A stretch of 64,000 nucleotides of DNA, taken from Candidatus Kapaibacterium sp. (lineage in GTDB: Bacteria > Bacteroidota > Ignavibacteria > Kapaibacteriales > NICIL-2). Shown here one piece after another: positions 8,630-17,845 of the stretch. Positions within the stretch are counted from its first letter, which is position 1, and every line of letters begins with the position of its first letter. The DNA lies in the NCBI GenBank assembly GCA_026003495.1, contig BPHK01000001.1, positions 434,001 through 498,000 of the forward strand. Reading direction: 5' to 3'. The position numbers and the translations under genes were made by a program. The notes under the pieces were generated by a model. It was not told the DNA's origin, searched no databases, and worked only from the letters and a program-made list of their open reading frames with translations.

Positions 8630-9889
8630 GTGAACGGTTGGCGAGTGCTCCTGTGCGCAATGCTCTGCGGACTTGAGCTTGCAGCGCAAAACTACCCTCG
8701 TGCTTACGATACCAATGCGGTCATCGTGACGCGGAAGCTTTCCAAAGAGCTATTCGACCTCAACAGCATTCCGTTCATGGAACCGCTTGTAACGACGGTC
8801 AATGCGACGAGCAACGCGCGTTTTTTCCGGCAAGCAGCCATTCCTTCGAGTGTCGAACATCCGTACGTTCGGTTCGGCATCCACACGATGGTCGGTTTTG
8901 TCCGCGATGACCAGCGAACCTACCGACCAACACTTCCGACACTTGCCCAGCCAGTTGAGTACGGCAAGTACATCGGCTACGAAAATGGCACCATCGTCCT
9001 GCGGGATACGATCGGCTTAGCATTGGATTTGGTCAAGCGGATCTTCCACAAAGCGGCTGATTCCGGGCGCGTTCGTGTCCCTGCGGTTGCGCCGACTGTC
9101 TTTGGCAATGATCCGACCGAAATCACGATTGACCGCGAGTATCTGGCGCAGCTTGTTCGGACCGATCCGGAGTTCGCGACGCTCTACAACCTTCTCCCGC
9201 AGTCAACACGCCAAGTGGTGGATAGTCTGATTTTGAAGCTCCCAGCGACGCTGTCACTGCCACCAGGGCAGAACATGCACACCATCGTTGCTGCAGTACC
9301 ACAGTTGGAGATCGGTGCGCTGGCAGGGACAGAGTTACTTGTGCGCTATATTCCTCCGGTCGTGTTTGACCAGAGCATCGGTCGCTTTTCGTTCTGGGGT
9401 ATTGGGCTGCGACATTCGATTTCGCAGTACCTACGCGATCCACTGTTCGACATTGCAGTGCAGGTCGGCTACCAAGGCACGCTGCTTCGAAAGAGCGTCG
9501 GCGTGACCAACGCGCAACTCGAAGCCCGGGGGGAATTCCTGCTGGCAAACATCCACTTGAGCCGGCGGTTCGAGGGGATTGTGGATGTGTACACGGGGAT
9601 TGGTTATGAGCAACTTACTGCGCGGTCATCGTATCGCTACACGCTGCCGCAGCAAGTGCAGATCCAGCTTGGGTTACTCCGTGTGCTGCCTGATGGGAGC
9701 GTCGTGCGCGACCCTGAAAACGGCTACCCCGGCGATGACGTCGTGCAGGAGAGCATCGCAACGCTGACCGTGCGCAATGTCAAGTGGACGATTGGGCTGG
9801 CACGGAGCATTGGACCAGTGACGCTCTGCCTTGATTACAATCTCGGTTCATGGTCGCTGCTCTCGCTGGGGATCGATGTCCAGTGGTAG
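8630..9889 (+). CDS. Putative outer-membrane beta-barrel protein of unknown family
   Basis: 419 residues from GTG 8630, preceded by GAGAG. The first 19 residues (NGWRVLLCAMLCGLELAAQ) form a signal peptide. The second half consists of alternating strands such as FSFWGIGLRHSISQYL, DIAVQVGYQGTLL, FLLANIHLSRRFEGIVDVYTG-type runs and a final VTLCLDYNLGSWSLLSLGIDVQW. The terminal aromatic Trp and alternating pattern fit an outer-membrane barrel. The N-terminal 200 residues hold no recognised motif. It is divergent from rfaE2 and convergent with the TonB receptor. Function unknown. Confidence 0.6.
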   Translation: MNGWRVLLCAMLCGLELAAQNYPRAYDTNAVIVTRKLSKELFDLNSIPFMEPLVTTVNATSNARFFRQAAIPSSVEHPYVRFGIHTMVGFVRDDQRTYRPTLPTLAQPVEYGKYIGYENGTIVLRDTIGLALDLVKRIFHKAADSGRVRVPAVAPTVFGNDPTEITIDREYLAQLVRTDPEFATLYNLLPQSTRQVVDSLILKLPATLSLPPGQNMHTIVAAVPQLEIGALAGTELLVRYIPPVVFDQSIGRFSFWGIGLRHSISQYLRDPLFDIAVQVGYQGTLLRKSVGVTNAQLEARGEFLLANIHLSRRFEGIVDVYTGIGYEQLTARSSYRYTLPQQVQIQLGLLRVLPDGSVVRDPENGYPGDDVVQESIATLTVRNVKWTIGLARSIGPVTLCLDYNLGSWSLLSLGIDVQW

Positions 9890-9932
9890 AGCAAGCAAGC
9901 AATACATCCACCGCATAAGACGCTCAACAACA

Positions 9933-9961
9933 CGAAGGGCACGGCAACCGCGTGCCCTTCG
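9933..9961. terminator. Bidirectional stem-loop between convergent genes
   Basis: GAAGGGCACG (9934-9943) pairs perfectly with CGTGCCCTTC (9951-9960), with one more C-G pair outside and a 7-base loop. It lies midway between the stops of the barrel protein (9889) and the TonB receptor (9994). No strong T-tract is seen. Confidence 0.65.
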
Positions 9962-9993
9962 CGGTACGTGCGAATGCAAGCCAAGCGCATGCT

Positions 9994-12423
9994 CTACCGC
10001 AACTCGTAGGAAAGCGCTGCTGTTGCGTAGCGGCGAAGAATTGTGCCGCCGAAGATTTCGTAGTGCGCGCGGTCGAGGAGGTTGAAGATGTTGAGCGAAA
10101 GCCGGAGGTCGTCGCTCAGGTAGTAGCCTGCGTTGAGATTGACGACCGCATACGCGGGCACGTATCCTTCGAACAGCCCTGCCACCCACGGGAACCCATC
10201 GGAATAGCGGAGCATGATGCTTGCATCGAAGCGGCGTGGTTCGGTGTAGGAGAGCCCGATGTTGTACCGGCGTGGCGAGGTGTTCGGAACGATTTTCTGA
10301 GCAGTGAGGTTGTTTTCGACAACGCTGAATCCCAGCCATGCAGCATTGGCGATAATGGTGAGCTGATTGCTCAGGTAGTAATTGATGCCCAGCTCGAGGC
10401 CCCGTTCGATGACTTCGGCAATGTTCGTCGGTGTGATGATGAGTGCGGGGGTGCCGTCGCGGTCGTAGGCGAGCCGATCGAAGTAGGTGGGGTTGAGTTT
10501 GTTCAGTTCCGCCCGTAGGATTGAATCGGCGCGCAGGTTGCCGTAGCGGACTGGACGGTAGACGTTCGGTGCAAGCCCGCCAAGCGGGACGCTGATGAAG
10601 TTCCGTCGCTGGTTGATGTAAGCATCGAGAGTGACGTAGAGCGAGCGTCCCAGGATGCCTTTATAGCCGAATTCGTAGGAGACAGCCGATTCGACGCCAA
10701 CGGTTGGATTGCCGAGATTCCACTGCGGCAGCATGCTGACGCCGAGCCGTGGGACTCCTGTTTCCGTGCTAATGAGCGAGTCAATGCGTGCAAAAGGGAT
10801 TGGTGCGCCCGCGGGTGAGCGGCGGTAGAGGTCGGGATAGCTTGGCCGCAAAAACGAGCGGTTGACCGTCAGTCGGAAGGTGTGCTCTGCCGTCGGTGCC
10901 CAGACGATACCACCTTTCGGCGAGAGCTGCGTTTCGAAAAACGTGGAGCGATCAACCCGCAGCGCGCCGACAAGCCGCAGCGTGGAAAGGAGCGCATATT
11001 CTGTTTGGCCGTAGAAGCCGGAGAAGTTGTTGTGCAGCTCGCTTGGGTCAATGATTGCCAGCGCACCGGCCACTGCCGTTCGGACGTGTTCGTAGCTATG
11101 TTGTGCTCCAACGATCAGCCGCAAGCGATCGCCGAGAAAGGTGTCGTTCCACTGCGCATCGAGCACGACGACGTCGGATTTTTCCGCCGAGGTTGCCGCA
11201 GCATTGAGCACAATTTGCGGCTCTGGAGTCACCCGTCTTGTCCAGTATCCTTGGACGTTCCAGTGAGGGCTGTTGTAGGCAACACGTGCGTAGGGTTTTT
11301 CCACGTTGGGAATGAGGATGCGTCCGGTTTGATTGACGAAGTACTCGTTGCCGTACCGTGAGTAACCCAAATCGGCGGTAAGGCGCTCGTCGCTGCCAAG
11401 GTCGTAATCTGCTCGGGCTGTGAGGCTGTAGTTGTACGCACGCCGGTGCGCGTTGATAAGCGAGTCAATGCTTGTGATGCGCCGTCCGCCGACGAGTTGT
11501 CCGGTGACGTCGCGTGCCAGTCCGGGGTACTCTAGCCAGCCGCCAGCGGTTGTATCGCGCGAGTGTACCCACGCTTGATCCTGGAACGATGCAGCTGCGG
11601 TGATTTTGTACGCCCAGCGCTCGATCGCGCCTGCGTGGCGGATGCTGGCGCGGAGCGTGTTGTACTGGCCGCCGGTAACGCTTGCATAGCTGCCGAGCAC
11701 ATCGCGTGGGGCGTAGGTTGTGATTGCAATGACGCCGTTATAGGCATTTGCGCCGTAAAGTGCCGAGCCTGGTCCGCGGATGACCTCGATGGAGCGAATG
11801 TCGCTCATCTGCTGCTGGAGTGAGTTCCATTCGAGCAAGTTCAGCAGTGGCGTCGAAGGATCGCGCCCGTCAATGAGCACAAGGACGCGACGGTTGATCG
11901 AGGTGTTGAAGCCGCGCGTGTTGACGTTGAAGTCGTTCATACCGGACTGGACCACATCAACACCCTGGAAATGTTCGAGCGCCTTCGGGAGCTGTCCATG
12001 GGTCGTTGCGCGCTCAAGGTCTTGGGGGAGAACAATCGAAACTGCTGCGGGTGCGTCGGTGATCTTCTCCAGCTGTCGAGAGGCACCGTAGATGACAACT
12101 TCGTTCATCGTGCGTGCTTCGATTGCCACAGTATCAGTCCGTTCGATGGTTGCTTGGCCAGGGGGGATCAGAAGCTGCACGCGACGCTGCTGGTACCCAA
12201 TGCCGCCGATGGTGAGCGTGTAGGCACCCGGTGGAATATCCGGTATGCGGTAGCTCCCGTCGGAGCGCACGAGTGTGCGTTTATGGAGCTGTTCGATCGT
12301 GACGACTGCTCCCGCTGCGGGATCGCCCTCGGGTGTGCGGACGGTTCCCAGGAGCGTTTGTGCGGTGCCAAGTGTTGAAAGGCAGAGCATGCTACTGATA
12401 AAGCACGCGGTCAGAATGCGCAT
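9994..12423 (-). CDS. TonB-dependent outer-membrane receptor with CarboxypepD_reg-like N-terminus
   Basis: 809 residues from ATG 12423, giving a signal peptide MRILTACFISSMLCLSTLGTAQ. A CarboxypepD_reg-like domain follows (GTVRTPEGDPAAGAVVTIEQ ... GAYTLTIGGIGYQ), then a plug domain with ITDAPAAVSIVLPQDLE, the RVLVLIDGRDPSTP loop and the SIEVIRGPGSALYGANAYNGVI hallmark. The rest is a barrel ending in LDRAHYEIFGGTILRRYATAALSYEL. The protein probably imports a substrate across the outer membrane using the TonB/ExbBD energy source; the ligand is not evident. The tetR gene lies 24 nt upstream on the same strand, so the receptor is probably in the TetR-controlled operon. Confidence 0.92.
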   Translation of the reverse strand: MRILTACFISSMLCLSTLGTAQTLLGTVRTPEGDPAAGAVVTIEQLHKRTLVRSDGSYRIPDIPPGAYTLTIGGIGYQQRRVQLLIPPGQATIERTDTVAIEARTMNEVVIYGASRQLEKITDAPAAVSIVLPQDLERATTHGQLPKALEHFQGVDVVQSGMNDFNVNTRGFNTSINRRVLVLIDGRDPSTPLLNLLEWNSLQQQMSDIRSIEVIRGPGSALYGANAYNGVIAITTYAPRDVLGSYASVTGGQYNTLRASIRHAGAIERWAYKITAAASFQDQAWVHSRDTTAGGWLEYPGLARDVTGQLVGGRRITSIDSLINAHRRAYNYSLTARADYDLGSDERLTADLGYSRYGNEYFVNQTGRILIPNVEKPYARVAYNSPHWNVQGYWTRRVTPEPQIVLNAAATSAEKSDVVVLDAQWNDTFLGDRLRLIVGAQHSYEHVRTAVAGALAIIDPSELHNNFSGFYGQTEYALLSTLRLVGALRVDRSTFFETQLSPKGGIVWAPTAEHTFRLTVNRSFLRPSYPDLYRRSPAGAPIPFARIDSLISTETGVPRLGVSMLPQWNLGNPTVGVESAVSYEFGYKGILGRSLYVTLDAYINQRRNFISVPLGGLAPNVYRPVRYGNLRADSILRAELNKLNPTYFDRLAYDRDGTPALIITPTNIAEVIERGLELGINYYLSNQLTIIANAAWLGFSVVENNLTAQKIVPNTSPRRYNIGLSYTEPRRFDASIMLRYSDGFPWVAGLFEGYVPAYAVVNLNAGYYLSDDLRLSLNIFNLLDRAHYEIFGGTILRRYATAALSYELR

Positions 12424-12447
12424 ACGAATCGAGCAGTGGTGAAACAA

Positions 12448-13161
12448 TCAGCGCGAGCGCTTGGAGCGTGCGCCAGGAGCGTTCGAGTTGAGGAACCCGC
12501 TGGTCAGTCGCTTGGTGATTTTGCTCTCGAGCATGCGGCGGAGCATTGGGCGCATCAGCCCTGCCCCGATCACTGCTTGGCGGAAGCGGTAGGCATCGTG
12601 GAGATTGTACCGCTGTCCATCGAGCACCCAGTGAAGGAAGATCCCGTCGGAGATTCCCAGCTCCAACTGCGCGAAGGAGGCGGTATCTACCTTGCGGAAG
12701 GCACCGCTTGCGATGAGCTCGCTGGCGACACGTGCGCCGATTGCGCCGAGCGTCTGCTTCATTTGCTGGATTCGCTCGAGGAAGTGGGGGTCGTCGCTCC
12801 GGAGCGCGTGCGCCCAGAACTCGAGCAGGATCGGTGCGTACGCAGCGTGCTCCTGGTAGAAGGCGATTGCTGTTTCGATGAGCGCATCGGCAGTGGCGAG
12901 CGGATCACCGCGATGCTCGTCGGCAGCACGCTGCATGGCAGCTTCGTAGGTATCCATCCAGTAATCATAGACTGCCAGAAAGAGTTCGTCTTTCGTGGCG
13001 AAGTACTCGTAGATCGTTCCTTTGCCAATGCCGGCGGCGTCAGCGATGTGTTCCATCTTTGTGGCGTGGAACCCGCGCCGAGCGAACTCGCCGATGGCAG
13101 CAGTGATGATCTGCTGCCGCTTGGCAGCCCATGCTGCTTCCGATTGCGGACGACGGGGCAT
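12448..13161 (-). CDS. TetR/AcrR-family transcriptional repressor
   Basis: 237 residues from ATG 13161; the 40-residue longer frame covers the operator and is not coding. The N-terminal HTH is clear (IITAAIGEFARRGFHATKMEHIADAAGIGKGTIYEYFATKDELFLAV, about residues 15-62). The C-terminal ligand domain is of the YesS/AcrR-like helical type (EFWAHALRSDDPHFLERI...). A palindromic site lies 23 nt upstream, so autoregulation is likely. The TonB receptor follows after 24 nt and is the most likely co-regulated target. The inducer is unknown. Confidence 0.9.
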   Translation of the reverse strand: MPRRPQSEAAWAAKRQQIITAAIGEFARRGFHATKMEHIADAAGIGKGTIYEYFATKDELFLAVYDYWMDTYEAAMQRAADEHRGDPLATADALIETAIAFYQEHAAYAPILLEFWAHALRSDDPHFLERIQQMKQTLGAIGARVASELIASGAFRKVDTASFAQLELGISDGIFLHWVLDGQRYNLHDAYRFRQAVIGAGLMRPMLRRMLESKITKRLTSGFLNSNAPGARSKRSR

Positions 13162-13183
13162 GGGTGGATGAACCTGATAGTAC

Positions 13184-13195
13184 GACTGACCAGTC
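13184..13195. promoter_or_regulatory. Probable TetR operator
   Basis: GACTG-AC-CAGTC is a perfect inverted repeat inside CGACTGACCAGTCGGTCGG. The ACTGACCAGTCGGT form is common in front of TetR-family genes in many phyla. It sits 23-34 nt upstream of the tetR ATG at 13161, where a promoter would be. Confidence 0.65.
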
Positions 13196-13441
13196 GGTCG
13201 GCAAAAATACGGTGCGATAGTCCGCAGAATGATCCTGGCAGGGAGCACATCGTTTCCGGAGGGGCGTGGATGCCAGGGCACGGGAACGTTTCATACGACT
13301 CCAGTGGGGAGTTGCGTGTCCCTACGCTGAGTGCACCCGCATGCGGATGCTCCAGGAAGCTGGTATTGGCGCATGAGTTTCCGATATTTGCGGTGGAAAG
13401 TACCACCGCACGCAGTGTGCATCGTATCCAACGGAGTTTGT

Positions 13442-14665
13442 ATGGACCTGTTCCAAAAGTGCTACGACTTTACGCGCGCCGACGAGGTGAAGGCCAAGGG
13501 GCTTTACCCCTACTTCCGCCCGATCGAGGATAACGAAGGGCCTGTCGTCCAGATCGAGGGGCGGAAGGTGATCATGGCTGGCTCGAATAACTACCTCGGC
13601 CTGACGGCGCATCCGGCGGTCAAGGAAGCAGCCATCCGAGCGATCGAACGCTACGGGACTGGCTGCTCTGGCTCCCGATACCTGACGGGGACAATTGATC
13701 TCCACATTGAGCTGGAACGCCGGCTGGCAGAATTCTTGGGCTACGAGGCAGTGCTGCTGTTTTCGACCGGCTACCAAACTGCACTCGGCTCGATCAGTGC
13801 ACTGGTTGGGAAAGGTGACTACGTCATCAGCGACAAGGAAAATCACGCCTCGATCATCAATGCGTGCATGCTCGCCAAAGGGGGCTTTGCAGAGTTTGTG
13901 CGCTACAAGCACAACGACATGGATGATCTGGAGAAGGTTCTCCAGCGCATTCCTGCCGATGCAGGGAAGCTTGTCGTAACCGATGGTGTGTTCTCCGTCA
14001 CGGGAGAAATCGTTGACTTACCGCGCTTAGTAGAAGTTGCTCACCGCTACGGCGCACGCGTGTTGGTGGACGATGCCCATGCCGTCGGTGTTATCGGTCA
14101 TGGCGGCCGCGGGACGGCAAGCCACTTCGGGTTGACTGCCGAAACAGATCTGACGATGGGCACGTTCTCAAAAACCTTTGCCTCGCTCGGAGGATTTATC
14201 GCAGGTCCTGAGCGGGTGATCAACTATCTGAAGCATCACTCACCGGCGCTGATTTTCAGTGCGTCGCCGACGCCGGCGTCGGTAGCCGCAGCGCTTGCCG
14301 CGCTGGAGATCCTCGAGCGTCACCCAGAGCTGGTCAGTCGCCTGATTGCAAACGCTGACTACATGCGCAAAGGGCTATCCGAGCTAGGCTTCAATGTCTA
14401 TCATTCGCCTACGGCAATTGTCCCGGTAATCGTCGGTGATGTCGAAACAGCACTCGTGCTCTGGCGTAAGCTCTACGATGGCGGCGTCTTCGTCAATGCA
14501 TTCATTCCGCCTGGCGTTCCGCCGAACATGAGCATGATGCGTACCAGCTACATGGCAACGCACGAACGCGTCCATCTCGACGCAATCATCGAAGCATTCG
14601 AAAAAGCAGGGCGCGAGCTGGGGCTTATCCCTCAGCGCAGCGATGCTGGAGTAGCTACACACTAA
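13442..14665 (+). CDS. PLP-dependent alpha-oxoamine synthase, serine palmitoyltransferase/KBL type
   Basis: 407 residues from ATG 13442 (GGAG upstream at about 13433). Fold-type I aminotransferase motifs are all present: NNYLGL near residue 50, [13 protein letters not shown], the [13 protein letters not shown] stretch, [16 protein letters not shown] (Asp-His that bind the PLP ring) and [12 protein letters not shown], with the Schiff-base Lys near residue 243. The family condenses acyl-CoA with an amino acid (serine, glycine or alanine). The SKTFASLGG form and an acyl-chain-like C-terminus ([20 protein letters not shown]) resemble bacterial serine palmitoyltransferases that begin sphingolipid synthesis, common in Bacteroidota. 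A 2-amino-3-ketobutyrate CoA ligase cannot be excluded. Confidence 0.85.
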   Translation: MDLFQKCYDFTRADEVKAKGLYPYFRPIEDNEGPVVQIEGRKVIMAGSNNYLGLTAHPAVKEAAIRAIERYGTGCSGSRYLTGTIDLHIELERRLAEFLGYEAVLLFSTGYQTALGSISALVGKGDYVISDKENHASIINACMLAKGGFAEFVRYKHNDMDDLEKVLQRIPADAGKLVVTDGVFSVTGEIVDLPRLVEVAHRYGARVLVDDAHAVGVIGHGGRGTASHFGLTAETDLTMGTFSKTFASLGGFIAGPERVINYLKHHSPALIFSASPTPASVAAALAALEILERHPELVSRLIANADYMRKGLSELGFNVYHSPTAIVPVIVGDVETALVLWRKLYDGGVFVNAFIPPGVPPNMSMMRTSYMATHERVHLDAIIEAFEKAGRELGLIPQRSDAGVATH

Positions 14666-14680
14666 CTCTGGAGAGAAGTA

Positions 14681-15235
14681 ATGAAGCACGTCGTTGCATA
14701 CCTTGCAGTTGTGCTCATCGCTGCAGCAGCAGCTGACGCTCAAAACTATCTGCCGAAAGGCAGCATCTTCGGCGGCATTCGGATTGGCATCGGTGCAAAA
14801 GAGAGCGCGTTCAATGTTGCGCTCGATGGTGAATACACGCTCACCGATCTCGGCGAAGCTGGACCAGGCATTGTCAACCTCGGCGTTTCGATTGACTACT
14901 CGCGCTTTAGTAAAGTTGTCACACAAGGCAATGTCTCGAGCACCCAAACGACGACCTACGTCCCGATTACACTTGCTGGAATCTACCACTTTTCCCCAAG
15001 TATCGAGGACATGCCCCAGCTGGACCCCTACATCCTGGCCGGTTTCGCCTATCGGGTGTACACCGTTTCCTCCGATTTGGGGTATGGGGTGATTGATACA
15101 CGCTCGAATAACGAGGTGATTCTGGTTGGTGGCATCGGCGCCTGGTACTTCTTCACACCACAGATTGCCGGGCATCTTCGCTTAGCGTTCGGTGCTTCGA
15201 CGGCGACAATAGGGATTGTCTACCGCTTTCGCTAA
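14681..15235 (+). CDS. Small outer-membrane beta-barrel protein
   Basis: 184 residues preceded by GGAGAG 7 nt upstream of the ATG. Signal peptide MKHVVAYLAVVLIAAAAADAQ, then about eight predicted strands (GSIFGGIRIGIGA, FNVALDGEYTLTD, GIVNLGVSIDYSRF, VPITLAGIYHF, DPYILAGFAYRVYT, and a final GHLRLAFGASTATIGIVYRFR). The layout fits an OmpX/OmpA-barrel-like (OMP_b-brl) domain. It is 15 nt downstream of the SPT-like gene and probably in its transcript. Role unknown. Confidence 0.65.
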   Translation: MKHVVAYLAVVLIAAAAADAQNYLPKGSIFGGIRIGIGAKESAFNVALDGEYTLTDLGEAGPGIVNLGVSIDYSRFSKVVTQGNVSSTQTTTYVPITLAGIYHFSPSIEDMPQLDPYILAGFAYRVYTVSSDLGYGVIDTRSNNEVILVGGIGAWYFFTPQIAGHLRLAFGASTATIGIVYRFR

Positions 15236-15344
15236 GCAGGCGAAACTCTTGTAGAAGAAATGCGCACCGACGACGGCGACCAAGCGAGTAATTTCGCTGC
15301 GTGCAGCAAGTGGGAGGGGAACGTCGAACCACGAAGTAGTCGCA

Positions 15345-15989
15345 ATGCGCATCTCTATCGAGCGCCGCGCTGTCCGGCGCGTCTGGATCAAGGTCCATCC
15401 GAATGGGCAGGTGGTTGTTGTTGCATCACCGCGCTATGCATTGCGGACGCTCCAGCGGCTCATCGAGCGTCACCGGGAGTGGATCGAGCGGCAGCGTGCG
15501 CGGTATCGCGGGATGGAGCGGATTAGTCTGGCACGTGGAGAGATGCTCTATCGCGGCAGAGCCTATCGCTTTGTGTTGCGACCGCGGTTAGGTGCGAGTG
15601 TGCTGCTCTATCCGCATCGCCGCGTTATCGCAAGTGGTGTGAATCTCCTTATTCCCTCGGTGCAACAGCAGTGGTACGTGTGGGAAGCAGAACGCCTTGT
15701 CCGCCGACGTGCGCGGCAGTTGGCCCGGCGGTATGGGTTTACGTTCACACGCATTGAAATCCGGGACTACACCAGTGCGTGGGGATATTGCTCCCCAGAG
15801 GGGGTGATTACCTTCGATTGGCGAATTGCAAAAGTTCCACCGAGCGTGATGGACTATTTGATCCTGCACGAGCTTGTCCATACGAAGATCACGAACCACG
15901 GACCAGGCTTTTGGCGGAAACTCGAAGCATTGTATCCTGCCTACCGAGAGGCGGTCGCTTGGCTTAACTCGTACGGTCGTTGGCTCTAA
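15345..15989 (+). CDS. YgjP/WLM-type M48-like zinc metalloprotein (DUF45)
   Basis: 214 residues. The C-terminal half has the zinc motif DYLILHELVHTKITNHGPGFW (HExxH with a downstream H), and the family signature TSAWGYCSPEGVITFDWRI precedes it. The N-terminal SIERRAVRRVWIKVHPNG and HREWIERQR stretch is typical of YgjP/DUF45. E. coli YgjP has been described as a UTP pyrophosphatase-like metalloprotein; protease activity is not established, so the substrate is left open. Its stop overlaps the stop of the convergent OmpA-like gene by 4 nt. Confidence 0.85.
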   Translation: MRISIERRAVRRVWIKVHPNGQVVVVASPRYALRTLQRLIERHREWIERQRARYRGMERISLARGEMLYRGRAYRFVLRPRLGASVLLYPHRRVIASGVNLLIPSVQQQWYVWEAERLVRRRARQLARRYGFTFTRIEIRDYTSAWGYCSPEGVITFDWRIAKVPPSVMDYLILHELVHTKITNHGPGFWRKLEALYPAYREAVAWLNSYGRWL

Positions 15990-17845
15990 CGTTCCTCGAT
16001 CCGAACGAGCACACCCCGACGTGCGACGCGCTGGTAGAGTGTCCGCTCGTGCGGTCCGCCGATTTGTACTTCGATCTGCACAGCTTGTGGAGAAAGTCCA
16101 AGGCGCTCAAGTGCTGCCTCCGCTCGTCGCCGGGCGAGCGCGCGATTGTAACTATCGCTCCCGATGGCATCAGTGCTGCCGATGAGCACGACCGTTTTCC
16201 CAGCGCGAGCAGCGCGACGGACAAATGCTGCGAGCGTGGTGTCGAATTCCTCGAACGTTGCTGCATCGAACGCGCAGCGGCCGAGTAGTACCGCGCTGCC
16301 AGGCTCGAGCTCCTCAAGTGCAGTATCCCGTTCGATGAACTCTGGGCGGACAATGCCATTCCCGCTCCGCTGCTGGGTTTGACCAGCAGTGTCCATGGCA
16401 ACGACCGTCCAGCGATATGCCGTTGGGGTGCCGGCAAGTAGCTGCGCTGGCGAAAGCTCAAACCGCATTACTGCCGGTGCGCTCTCTGTGTGCAGAGTTT
16501 GACGTCCATCCTGTGCAACGGTGAGGTCAAAACGCACTGGCCCAGCGCTCGAGTGCACTACAGGGCGGAGCACAACTTCCACCGAAGGCTGACTTGTCGG
16601 TACGAGGAACGATTCACGCAGAACGAGCGGACCAGACGTCTTGATCCACACTGCCCGCAATTCATCGGTAATCGCCAGGGGAGCCTGTGCAGGTTGAGGT
16701 GCTTCGATCGGCGAGGGAGCGACGCGGACCCCAAACGCTCGCAGGCGCTCGGCAACTGCACGGAAGCGAAGCAGGCGGAGGGAATCTGGCTCATCTGGCG
16801 CGGTGCGCGGTGCAAGGTGAATCGGCGCGGAGCTTCTCTGAGCTGCATGCGCTACCAACGCAATCTGCTGCTCGGCGGCAGAATCGAGCGCGGCACTCTG
16901 CGGAGCAAAGAACACAACCGGCAGAACCATCGAACGACGCTCGATACGGCGTGCAGGAAGCTCGACGATCGAGGTATCGACACTGCGTCGGTGAATGCCG
17001 AGCACGCGCGTTTCGACATCGAATGCCAAGGGCGGTGGTGGCGGTTCAACGATCGGCGCTGGGGGCGCGACCGTAGGCTGGATACTCTCAGGGCGATGGA
17101 GAAATGCAATCCCAGCAACAATGCGATGGATGTGCCACGGGACATCTGCAAGTCGGGTGATCCCCAGGGAGCCACGAAGCTCAGGGCGGAGCGTCCAGCG
17201 TGAGGTCAGCGGGATGCTGTAGCTCATCCCTGCGCTTAGTGCTGCACCGAACTGCGCTGCCGTTGGGATAGAGCCGCTTGCAGCATTGCGCGTCCGATTC
17301 CGCGTTTCGAAGTACACACCGGCTGCAGGATTGGTCAATTGCTCTTGCTGAGCAAAGCGAGCAACCACGATCCAATCGAACCGTGCTCCGACGTCGAAGC
17401 TAAACGCTGGGTGCGTGGGGAGGAGAAATCGTAGCAGCGGCTCTGCTGAGACTGCCCAGAGCGTTGCTTCCAGTTGATGGCGGCTTGTGCCCCGAACGAG
17501 GCTATCTCCCACGATGACATTGCCGATGAATTCATCGCGCGTAAGCGTTCCACCAAGCTGGGTGAGGCCTATACGGAGCTGCAGCGCAATTGGGATCGAG
17601 GCAAGACCATGGCCGTCGTGCTCAACAATCCCAGCGATTCCAACCGTCGGGGTCCACTGCGTACCGAAACTCGAGCAGCAGCTGTGCACACCAGGGAAAC
17701 TGCCGAACGATGCATCGTGGAGATTGACACCGCCGCTTGCGGCTGCGCCGATGAGGAACTGGCCTTGGTCATTGGAAGCAGCTCGTGACGAGCAGAGAGC
17801 AAGCCATGCACAGAGGAGAAGAGCTACAAGCCGCACTGTTTTCAT
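15986..17845 (-). CDS. Secreted outer-membrane protein with C-terminal OmpA (peptidoglycan-binding) domain
   Basis: 619 residues. Signal peptide MKTVRLVALLLCAWLALCSSRAA; the first 240 residues form a barrel-like region (PTVGIAGIVEHDGHG, LQLRIGLTQLGG, RWTLRPELRGSLGITR). A Pro-rich joint follows (PAPIVEPPPPPLAFD), then an intermediate domain. The last about 100 residues are OmpA-like: VLLGRCAFDAATFEEFD, TVVLIGSTDAIGSDSYNRALARRRAEAALERLGL. It probably anchors the outer membrane to peptidoglycan. The start ATG overlaps the upstream propeller gene's stop as ATGA, so translation is probably coupled to it. Confidence 0.8.
   Translation of the reverse strand: MKTVRLVALLLCAWLALCSSRAASNDQGQFLIGAAASGGVNLHDASFGSFPGVHSCCSSFGTQWTPTVGIAGIVEHDGHGLASIPIALQLRIGLTQLGGTLTRDEFIGNVIVGDSLVRGTSRHQLEATLWAVSAEPLLRFLLPTHPAFSFDVGARFDWIVVARFAQQEQLTNPAAGVYFETRNRTRNAASGSIPTAAQFGAALSAGMSYSIPLTSRWTLRPELRGSLGITRLADVPWHIHRIVAGIAFLHRPESIQPTVAPPAPIVEPPPPPLAFDVETRVLGIHRRSVDTSIVELPARRIERRSMVLPVVFFAPQSAALDSAAEQQIALVAHAAQRSSAPIHLAPRTAPDEPDSLRLLRFRAVAERLRAFGVRVAPSPIEAPQPAQAPLAITDELRAVWIKTSGPLVLRESFLVPTSQPSVEVVLRPVVHSSAGPVRFDLTVAQDGRQTLHTESAPAVMRFELSPAQLLAGTPTAYRWTVVAMDTAGQTQQRSGNGIVRPEFIERDTALEELEPGSAVLLGRCAFDAATFEEFDTTLAAFVRRAARAGKTVVLIGSTDAIGSDSYNRALARRRAEAALERLGLSPQAVQIEVQIGGPHERTLYQRVARRGVLVRIEER

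Noticed and set aside
9799-9816. TGGCACGGAGCATTGG as a sigma-54 promoter
   Set aside because: Spacing between GG and the TTG is off by one, and it is inside a coding region.
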